Of a stretch of DNA of 64,000 nucleotides, positions 57,564 to 64,000 are shown one piece after another. The translations under genes were made by a program, and so were the position numbers. The stretch spans positions 124,001 through 188,000 of the forward strand of contig CALKVK010000023.1 in the NCBI GenBank assembly GCA_937996235.1, given 5' to 3'. The DNA is from an uncultured bacterium. GTDB lineage: Bacteria > Planctomycetota > JAJSAM01 > JAJVHW01. Below the pieces are notes generated by a model. It saw only the letters and a program-made list of their open reading frames with translations, was not told the DNA's origin and ran no database searches. The first letter of the stretch is position 1, and every line of letters starts with the position of its first letter.

Positions 57564-59741
57564 TCACTCCCGGCGGTAGTCGCGGTAGTACGTGCCGTAG
57601 TAGCCGTAGCGGCCCTCGGGCTGCGTGGCGTTGTTCAGCACGGCGCCGTGCACGTCGAAGCCGATCGAGGTCAGCGACTCGACGGCGCGCTGGATCAGGC
57701 GCCGCGAGGTCTTCCCCGCCGAGATGACGAGGTAGAGCCCGGCGACGCGGCTCGCGAGCACGCGGGCGTCGGTCACGGCCACGAGCGGCGGGGTGTCCAC
57801 GAGCACGCGCTGGTAGCGCCCGGCCGCCTCGGCGAGGAGCGCGTCCATGCGCTCGCCGTGGAGCAGCTCCGCGGGGTTCGGCGGGATGGGGCCGGAGGGC
57901 AGGACGTAGAGCCCCTCGACCGACGTGCGCTGGACGACGTCCTCGAGCTCCGCATCGCCGACGAGCACGTTCGAGAGGCCGCGGGAGCCGTCGACGCCGA
58001 GTGCGGCGGCCACGCGCGGCTTGCGCAGGTCGGCGTCGATCAGGAGGACCGGCGCCTTGTGGCGCGCGAACGCCGCCGCGAGGTTCGTCACGATCGTCGT
58101 CTTGCCCTCGCCGGGTCCTGCGCTCGTGACGAGCATCGTGCGCGGGCCCTGGTCGCCGCGCGAGAAGAGGATCGACGTGCGGATGGCGCGGAAGGCCTCG
58201 ACGACCGCGGACCCGGCGGGCGCGTCGGCGGCCACGTCCGGGTTCTCGTGGTCGCGCGCGGAGATGCGCGGCACGAAGCCCAGGAAGGGCAGCCCGACGT
58301 AGCGGTCGAAGTCCTCCTTCGAGCGGACGGTGTCGTCGAGGTACTCGAAGAGGAACGCGAGGCCGAGTCCCGTCGCGAGCGCGGCGAACACGGTCATGCC
58401 GAGGATCAGCCCGACGCGCGGTGCGATCTGCCGCGCCGGCCGCGCCGGCACGCGCTTCTCGATGCGCACGCGCGGCGCGGACTTCTTCGCGCCCTCGCCC
58501 GCCTCGTCGCCCGCACGCGAGAGGTAGCGCTCGCTGAACGCCGTGAGCTGCTGCTGCGCCTCGTCGTACTCGCGCCGGCGCGTCTCGACGGCGCCGACGA
58601 TCGCCGCGTACTGCGCGAGCGCCTCGTTGCACGCGTCGGCCTCGGTCGCCGCGGCCTCGAGCTGCTCCTTGACGCTGTCGTGCAGGCGGGCGCGGCGCAC
58701 GATCTCCTCGAGCGCGAACTCCAGCGCACGCGCGATCACGCGACCGCGGCGCTCGCGTGCGGCGTCGCGCTCGCGGCGCGCCGCGACCCGCCGCTCCTCG
58801 GACTCCTGGATGCCCAGCTCCTCGAGCCGGCGGTCGCGCTGGTCGGCGGCGTCCTCGGCGTCGCGCAGCCCGCGGATCTCGTCGGCGTGACCGCGCAGCG
58901 CGGCGAGTCCCGAGACGAGGTCGGCGTTCGCGAGGCGCTCCTCGAGGCGCGGGCCCTCGGCGGGCGCCTGCAGCCGCACGGTGCCGTCGTCGCCGACGGT
59001 GTAGCGCACGTCGATCGGCTGCAGCACCTCGTCGATCTGGCGGCGCTTCGAGGCGTCGTCGGAGACGGGCGCGCGCAGGCCGGTGAGCTCCTGCTCGAGC
59101 GCGTCGCGCCGCGCCGCCGCCGGGTTCTCGCCGCGCGCGAGGTTCAGCTTCGCGTGCTCCGCCGCGAACGCGTCGCGCCGCCGCTCGGCGTCGCGCAGCG
59201 CCGCCTGCGCGGAGCCGAGGCGCTCCTGGAACGCGGCGGCCTGCAGCTCGAACGTCTCCGAGCGCTTGCGCTCCGCGCTCTCGCGGTAGACGTCGGCGTA
59301 CACGTTGACGGCGGCGGGCAGCGACTCCGCGTCCTGGCCGGTCAGCGCGAAGCGCACGAGCCCCTCGGCGTTCGGCACCTCGGTCACGGACACGCGGCTG
59401 CGCAGCGACGCCGACGTGTAGCCCGCCGCGGCCACGTCCACGCCCTGCTCGCGCAGGCGCTCGAGGACGACCGCCGCGAGCGACTCGTCCTCGCGCAGCA
59501 GGTAGAGCTCGGTGTTGAGCGCCGCCTGGCTGATCGCGAAGTAGTTCCGCGAGGGTCCGGTGCCCGCGAGGTTCGGCAGCGGCTGCTCGATCAGCAGCGT
59601 CGCCTCCGACTCGTACACCGGCACCTGCCGCCACAGGTAGACGAGGCCCGCGGCGAGCACCACCAGGCTCGCGACGGCGAGCACGACGACGTGCTTGCGC
59701 AGCACGGCGGCGTAGTTCCCGATGCGCGAGGCGGGCGTCAT
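57564..59741 (-). CDS. Polysaccharide co-polymerase/tyrosine autokinase, Wzc-like
   Basis: The 725-residue protein has a Wzz domain with two membrane helices (about 18-38 and 450-470) bracketing a periplasmic coiled-coil region rich in Arg/Glu/Ala. The cytosolic bacterial-tyrosine-kinase domain has Walker A SAGPGEGKTT, Walker A' LLIDADLRKPR and Walker B RVLVDTPP. A C-terminal tyrosine cluster (YGYYGTYYRDY) would be autophosphorylated. In the family, cycling of this cluster controls the length of exported polysaccharide. It follows the Wza-like gene by 19 bp. Confidence 0.94.
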   Translation of the reverse strand: MTPASRIGNYAAVLRKHVVVLAVASLVVLAAGLVYLWRQVPVYESEATLLIEQPLPNLAGTGPSRNYFAISQAALNTELYLLREDESLAAVVLERLREQGVDVAAAGYTSASLRSRVSVTEVPNAEGLVRFALTGQDAESLPAAVNVYADVYRESAERKRSETFELQAAAFQERLGSAQAALRDAERRRDAFAAEHAKLNLARGENPAAARRDALEQELTGLRAPVSDDASKRRQIDEVLQPIDVRYTVGDDGTVRLQAPAEGPRLEERLANADLVSGLAALRGHADEIRGLRDAEDAADQRDRRLEELGIQESEERRVAARRERDAARERRGRVIARALEFALEEIVRRARLHDSVKEQLEAAATEADACNEALAQYAAIVGAVETRRREYDEAQQQLTAFSERYLSRAGDEAGEGAKKSAPRVRIEKRVPARPARQIAPRVGLILGMTVFAALATGLGLAFLFEYLDDTVRSKEDFDRYVGLPFLGFVPRISARDHENPDVAADAPAGSAVVEAFRAIRTSILFSRGDQGPRTMLVTSAGPGEGKTTIVTNLAAAFARHKAPVLLIDADLRKPRVAAALGVDGSRGLSNVLVGDAELEDVVQRTSVEGLYVLPSGPIPPNPAELLHGERMDALLAEAAGRYQRVLVDTPPLVAVTDARVLASRVAGLYLVISAGKTSRRLIQRAVESLTSIGFDVHGAVLNNATQPEGRYGYYGTYYRDYRRE

Positions 59742-59760
59742 GCGGGACGGCGCCCGGCCA

Positions 59761-60729
59761 TCAGAACCACTTCTCGTCCACGTAGACGACGTCGCCGGGC
59801 TCGAGGACGAGGTCCGTCACGGCGCCCGAGACGAGGTCGGTGAAGTCGAACACGAGCGCCTCGCGCCCGCCGCGCACGACGCGGATCGCCTCGGTGCGCG
59901 CGAACTTCTTGAAGCCGCCGACCTCGGTGACGACGCGCGAGACGGTGAGGCCGCGGTACCAGCGCACGGGTCCCGGGCGCTCGACCATGCCGAGCACGTG
60001 CACCTGCCGCTCCTGCGTGACCGGCACGACGATCGTGTCGCCCGGCAGCACGGAGAGGTTGTCGTGCTGGTCGCCGCGCATCTGCACGCCCTCGATGTCG
60101 AGCGGCGCGCTCGAGACGACACGCCCGAGACCGGGGTGCATGCGCATGATCGTGACGCCGAGCAGGTCCGCGTCGGGCGTCGGTCCGCCCGCGAGCGTGA
60201 GCGCCTGCAGCACCGTCAGGTTCTCGCCGGGCCGCATCTGGAACGCCTGCTGGTTGTGCACCGCGCCCGCGACGTAGACGACGCGCGGCGCGGAGGCGAC
60301 CAGCGAGACGGTCACGTACGCCTTCACCGACTCCGAGTAGACCGCCGCGATCTCGGTCTCGAGCTGCTGCGGCGTCTTGCCGCGCGCGTCCACGCTGCGC
60401 GGCGCGCGGTAGAGCGGCACGCTGCCGTCGGGCGGGATGTCGCGCGTCACCGAGTACTCGGGCAGCCCCTGCAGCGTGATCGAGATGCGGTCGCCCGGCT
60501 GCAGCGTCGCCGCCGACTGCGCGTCGGTGCTGCGGAACCAGGCGTCCACGGCGGGATCGACGGGTGCCCGCTCGGTGTCGACCGCCGGCGGCAGGACGAC
60601 GTCGGGCGTGTCGTTCGACCTGCAGCCCGCGGAGCCGAGCGCCGCCGCGCAGGTCAGGAGGCAGGCCGCCGCGGCCCACGAGACGGCGCGGACGGCACGG
60701 AGGGCTCGCAGTGGATGGAAGTCGCGCAT
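59761..60729 (-). CDS. Outer-membrane polysaccharide export lipoprotein, Wza-like
   Basis: The 322-residue protein has a lipoprotein signal with lipobox GSAGC (C36). Its Poly_export domain has LQPGDRISITLQGLPEYSVTRDI with a following DGSVPLYR turn and the YSESVKAYVTVSL strand. Two SLBB-like repeats follow (VYVAGAVHNQQAF; VHVLGMVERPGPVRW, each with a VLQALTLAGG- or VSRVVTEVGG-type helix). It would form the outer-membrane channel for the Wzc partner. The start is ATG 60729. Confidence 0.92.
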   Translation of the reverse strand: MRDFHPLRALRAVRAVSWAAAACLLTCAAALGSAGCRSNDTPDVVLPPAVDTERAPVDPAVDAWFRSTDAQSAATLQPGDRISITLQGLPEYSVTRDIPPDGSVPLYRAPRSVDARGKTPQQLETEIAAVYSESVKAYVTVSLVASAPRVVYVAGAVHNQQAFQMRPGENLTVLQALTLAGGPTPDADLLGVTIMRMHPGLGRVVSSAPLDIEGVQMRGDQHDNLSVLPGDTIVVPVTQERQVHVLGMVERPGPVRWYRGLTVSRVVTEVGGFKKFARTEAIRVVRGGREALVFDFTDLVSGAVTDLVLEPGDVVYVDEKWF

Positions 60730-60848
60730 GGGAGATCCCCGCCGCCCCGGGCGGCCTGCCCATCCTGCCAGATCGCGGCCGCGGACGGACGGCAGGAGGG
60801 CGCGCGCGCCGGCCGGGCCGGCGGCGACGCGCACCGTCGCCACCGGGC

Positions 60849-62378
60849 TCAGAACCCGATGTCGAGCCCCAGCTCGAGCACGTTCTGCGTGAAGTCGCCG
60901 TTGCTGCGCGACACGTAGATGAACTCGCGCCCGCCGCGCACGAACGACGACTGGATCTCGATCTCGTGGTCGCTGTGGTTGATGCGCAGCGCGTAGCGCA
61001 GCGTCACGTCCACCTGCTTGAACCAGTGGTAGGTCACGCCCACGCCGAAGTCGAAGAGCTTGGAGTCCGGGCCCTCGGATGCACGCGTCGTCGTGACGCC
61101 GAACGACATGTCGCCGTCGAGCTTGCCGGGCTGGATCGGGTGGCGCACGGACAGCGTGCCGCGGTGGATCGAGTTGAAGTTCGAGATCGCCGACGCCTCG
61201 GCAGTGCGCTCGTACGCGAGCTGGAACGTCGTCTTGCGCTCGGACCACGGCTGGTAGGCGAGCTCGGCCTTGCCGACGGGCGAGTTGAAGCGGCTGGTGT
61301 CGCCCGAGAGGCCGCTGCCGCGGTCGGGATCCCACGCCATGTAGCCCGCCTCGAGCCGGCCGGCGACCTTCTTCGAGAAGACGTTGCCGTCGACGCCTGC
61401 GACGACGCGCAGCCGGTCGCCGTCGTTCAGCGCCTGGGCCGTGCCGCCGACGGCGCGATCCGACGGGCGGAACATGTCGAGGTCGCCGCGCGCGTAGACG
61501 TGCTTGTCCTGGAACCAGGGCAGGTCGTAGCCGGCGAGCGCGTGGACGTTGGTGCGGTCGTACTCGCCCTGGCGCAGCTCCTGGTCCTCGAGCCGCATGC
61601 GGTACCACTCGCCGCCGATCGACGCGTCGAGGCGGTTGCGGTCGTACCCGGCGTCGGCGCGCACCGAGCTCTCGACGCGCTCGAAGTGGCGGAAGTTGAC
61701 GCTGCGGATGCCGATCTGCTGCAGCTCGACGATGTCGGTGTCGAGCGGCTCCTCGAGGCGGCTGTAGTCGGCCGCGGCGCGCACCCAGAACGCGTTGCCC
61801 TCCTTCCAGGAGAGCAGGTCGGAGAGCACGCCGAAGATGTCGGTCGAGAGCGAGTAGTCGGTGTTGTCGAGCGAGTTCTCGTCGGCGTACTCGTGGTGCC
61901 GGACGCGCGCGCTCAGGACCTGCAGGCTCTCGCGGTCGAAGAGCTTCGTGTAGTCCGGGTTCACGGGCAGCTCGAGCCCGATCCCCACCTCGCTGCGCAG
62001 GATGTAGTCGCCCACCACGCCGCGGCTCGCGACCTTGCGGAAGTCGCTGACCGAGCGCTGCGCGTTGCGCAGCTTGACGGGGTCCTTGACGAGGCCGCCC
62101 GGCCCGGCGATCGCCACGAGGCGGAACGGCTCCTCGTCCTCGTCGTTCAGGAAGACGTTGTCGGTCCAGATGACGCTCGTGCGCACCTCGGGCCGGATCT
62201 GGAACTTCCAGACGTGCGCCGCCTCGATGCGCTTGTCCGCGTCGTCCAGGAGGTCCTGGATGTCGTCGGTGAGCGTGCCCGCGCGCGCGACGGCCGGGAA
62301 CCACGCCAGGCCGACGAGCGCGGAGAGCACGGCGAGCTCGAGCGCGCGCACGCGCCGCTTCCTCGCGGACTTGATCAT
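60849..62378 (-). CDS. Outer-membrane beta-barrel protein of the polysaccharide cluster
   Basis: The 509-residue protein has a signal peptide (about 1-34, ending ARAG). Its amphipathic strands alternate aromatic and polar residues (FQIRPEVRTSVIW, YTKLFDRESLQVLSARVRH, FQLAYERTAEASAIS). It ends in Phe (ELGLDIGF), the usual sign of a barrel recognised by BamA. The layout resembles outer-membrane proteins (BBP2-like) found with exopolysaccharide genes. GGAGGG lies 5 nt upstream of the second ATG (62376-62378) but only 2 nt before the first (62379-62381), so the second is preferred. It lies between the FecR-like and Wza-like genes. Confidence 0.88.
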   Translation of the reverse strand: MIKSARKRRVRALELAVLSALVGLAWFPAVARAGTLTDDIQDLLDDADKRIEAAHVWKFQIRPEVRTSVIWTDNVFLNDEDEEPFRLVAIAGPGGLVKDPVKLRNAQRSVSDFRKVASRGVVGDYILRSEVGIGLELPVNPDYTKLFDRESLQVLSARVRHHEYADENSLDNTDYSLSTDIFGVLSDLLSWKEGNAFWVRAAADYSRLEEPLDTDIVELQQIGIRSVNFRHFERVESSVRADAGYDRNRLDASIGGEWYRMRLEDQELRQGEYDRTNVHALAGYDLPWFQDKHVYARGDLDMFRPSDRAVGGTAQALNDGDRLRVVAGVDGNVFSKKVAGRLEAGYMAWDPDRGSGLSGDTSRFNSPVGKAELAYQPWSERKTTFQLAYERTAEASAISNFNSIHRGTLSVRHPIQPGKLDGDMSFGVTTTRASEGPDSKLFDFGVGVTYHWFKQVDVTLRYALRINHSDHEIEIQSSFVRGGREFIYVSRSNGDFTQNVLELGLDIGF

Positions 62379-62529
62379 CATCCCTCCCCGCGCGGCCGCG
62401 ACGGCCCACCGGGCCGCGCGCCGCCGCTACCTGTCTGTACCTCGGCGCCGGCAAGTGCCGGCGGCCGCCTACCGCTGCGTATCGACCGAACCCCGCGGCG
62501 CCTGCCGCGGCCCCTTCGACGTCACGCCT

Positions 62530-63459
62530 TCAGCGCCGACCCGGACCGGAGCCGACGCCCAGGTCCGAGAAGTTGCTCTGCGAGAGCGTCGCGAACTCGT
62601 TCGTGAGGCTGATCGCGCGCTCGAGGATCACGAACTCGACCGGCGTGAACGACACCTCGATCGCACCCGTCGCGTTGTCGATCAGCGCGTACGTGCCCGG
62701 TCCGAGCGCCGCGTTCTGCTCCGGACGGCCCGGATAGCGCGTCTCGAGCCGGATCTTGCCGGTCTTGAGCGACGTGATGTCGTTCTCGATGCGCGTCTTG
62801 TTCGGCTCGGCGGACATCATCCGGCCGACCGTCGCCTTCGGGACGTGCGCGAAGATGTCGCCGCCCGCGACCGTGCGGACCACGTCCACGTCGGCGTCGT
62901 TCTGCTGCGACGTGCGGAACGCGAAGACGTCGGGACGCGCGGGGTCCACAGCGAGCGTGATCGAGTTGCGCTGCGGCAGCCACACCCGGTACGAGTTGTA
63001 GCGCACCCAGACGCCGCCCTCGACCGCGCGGAACGAGCCCTCGCTGCCGGGCCGGTCGCGCGGCACGTCGAGGAACGCCTTCGCGGTCTGGCCCTCGGGG
63101 GCCGTCGCCCAGCCGGCCGTGCCGCCGAACGACGTCTTGTCGCCGATGGTGCCGTAGGCGCTGCCCGACTCGACGAAGAGGTAGTCCACGCCGTCGGTGA
63201 GGCCGTCGGCGCGCGCCTTCGTGCCCTTCTCGAGCGTGACGCGGTCGCCGGACGCCGACTGGAACACGGCGACGGACGCGCCGGTGTCGACGCGGTCGCC
63301 GGCCTTCAGCTCGAGCGTCTGGCCGGGCTGGAGGACGACCTCCTGGCCGTTGACCCGGATGGGACCGGTGGCCGACGAGATCACCCCCGCCTCCGCGAGT
63401 GCGGCGAGCGACAGGACGATCAGCGCCGGCAACACGGCGCGTGCACTCGAGAAGTTCAT
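62530..63459 (-). CDS. Exported FecR-domain-like protein
   Basis: The 309-residue protein has a signal peptide (about 1-24). A FecR-type beta domain follows, with LQPGQTLELKAGDRVDTGASVAVF, SGDRVTLEKGTKARA and GVDYLFVESGSAYG in order over about 45-105. The rest is beta-rich with no enzyme motif. Unlike signalling FecR proteins it lacks an N-terminal anti-sigma part or a membrane helix, so it is probably a soluble periplasmic or surface protein. It is the first gene of the FecR-barrel-Wza-Wzc series. ATG 63459 follows CAGGAGG. Confidence 0.85.
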   Translation of the reverse strand: MNFSSARAVLPALIVLSLAALAEAGVISSATGPIRVNGQEVVLQPGQTLELKAGDRVDTGASVAVFQSASGDRVTLEKGTKARADGLTDGVDYLFVESGSAYGTIGDKTSFGGTAGWATAPEGQTAKAFLDVPRDRPGSEGSFRAVEGGVWVRYNSYRVWLPQRNSITLAVDPARPDVFAFRTSQQNDADVDVVRTVAGGDIFAHVPKATVGRMMSAEPNKTRIENDITSLKTGKIRLETRYPGRPEQNAALGPGTYALIDNATGAIEVSFTPVEFVILERAISLTNEFATLSQSNFSDLGVGSGPGRR

Positions 63460-63533
63460 CGACAGCCTCCTGCGACGCCGGGGACGGCAACGGCGCGGAG
63501 CATCCCATCCCGTGACCCGGGTCGGCGCCCGCG

Positions 63534-63539
63534 ACTCTA
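63534..63539 (-). promoter_or_regulatory. -10-like TAGAGT for the export cluster
   Basis: TANNNT box on the minus strand, 74 nt upstream of the FecR-like start; leader contains the GGAGG site. Confidence 0.3.
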
Positions 63540-63662
63540 GCAGACGCCGAGAGCGCCGTGTCCGAGTTTCGCGTGCGGCAGGGACGCTCGGGACAGGCTC
63601 GCCCGGGCGCCCCCGCCCGACGTGGGCGCATCGGCCGTCGGGCGGCGAGACTGGAGTGCGCC

Positions 63663-64000
63663 GTGCCCACCTCGGACCCTGCCCGGACCTCTCCGACGCC
63701 CGGCGACGCGGAGATCGAGCGGGCGGCTGCGCTCCTCCGCGGCGGCGGCGTCGTCGCCTTCCCCACCGAGACCGTCTACGGCCTCGGCGCCCACGCGCGC
63801 GACGCCGCCGCCGTGGCCCGTGTGTTCCGGCTGAAGGGCCGGCCGCCGACCTCGCCGCTCATCGTGCACGTGGCCGACGCCGCCGCGGCGCGGGCGCTCG
63901 CCGCAGAGTGGACGGACGCCGCGGCGCGCCTCGCCGCGCGCTTCTGGCCGGGGCCGCTGACGCTCGTCGTGCCACGCGCGCCCGGGCTGCCCGATGCCGT
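63663..64000 (+). CDS. tsaC: L-threonylcarbamoyladenylate synthase (Sua5/TsaC), 3' end outside the window
   Basis: Translation from GTG 63663 gives 112 residues without a stop, up to the window edge. It shows the YrdC/Sua5 signature: FPTETVYGLGA (about 35-45), FRLKGRPPTSPLIVHV (about 56-71) and ARFWPGPLTLVVPRAPGLP (about 92-110). The enzyme makes threonylcarbamoyl-AMP from threonine, bicarbonate and ATP, the first step of t6A synthesis; TsaD of the second step is encoded at 55109. Whether it is short TsaC or long Sua5 cannot be seen. A GTG start is assumed; no clear ribosome site is visible. Confidence 0.93.
   Translation, partial: MPTSDPARTSPTPGDAEIERAAALLRGGGVVAFPTETVYGLGAHARDAAAVARVFRLKGRPPTSPLIVHVADAAAARALAAEWTDAAARLAARFWPGPLTLVVPRAPGLPDA

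Overview
The window is about 70% GC and almost fully coding. It reads as a Gram-negative-type bacterium, most probably a Planctomycetota member. The signs are ECF sigma factors beside WD40-type Ser/Thr kinases, a pseudopilin whose mature start resembles planctomycete type II pilins, HEAT-repeat and CSLREA/beta-helix exported proteins, a gingipain-like protein, an LPS-type acyltransferase and outer-membrane export genes. Myxococcota cannot be excluded from sequence alone.

Layout. 0-9.6 kb: exported proteins, an MscS channel, a sigma factor joined in frame to an exported domain, and a beta-lactamase-fold hydrolase. 9.6-13.4 kb (minus): a tight four-gene operon of cysteine-containing exported proteins ending in a MauE/DoxX-like membrane protein, behind a structured leader. 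13.6-18.5 kb: a metzincin protease, a membrane/metallophosphoesterase operon and a SRPBCC membrane protein. 18.6-21.4 kb: a non-coding repeat island holding an IS110-family element (IS1111-like layout). 21.4-31.7 kb: a PcrA/UvrD helicase, an acyltransferase, a HEAT-cyclophilin lipoprotein, rpmB, VOC protein, and the phoH-ybeY-kinase operon. 31.9-36.6 kb: a gingipain-like protein, an esterase and small membrane proteins. 37.1-43.6 kb: two glycosyltransferases, an exported protein, then purA-uppS-cdsA. 43.8-49.1 kb: a VOC protein, an ECF sigma factor and a giant kinase-WD40 protein. 49.1-52.9 kb: an FG-GAP/ricin protein and a pseudopilin. 53.1-57.5 kb (minus): ctpA-tsaD-larB-carA. 57.6-63.5 kb (minus): an export cluster of FecR-like protein, beta-barrel, Wza-like lipoprotein and Wzc-like tyrosine kinase. 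The right end carries the start of a Sua5/TsaC gene.

Common themes. Genes are often coupled by 4-bp NTGA stop/start overlaps, including TTG starts. Several promoters show a TANNNT -10 box 6-9 nt before the start codon, which implies leaderless mRNAs. Gene ends carry unusual repeats: tandem arrays and palindromes that include the stop codon, a REP-like palindrome (seven copies), a hairpin-bounded repeat of about 150 bp (five copies), and a 46-bp triple array at two loci. The best candidates for undescribed biology are the sigma/exported fusion with an internal ribosome site, the Cys-rich/MauE operon with its leader, and the repeat families around the IS element.
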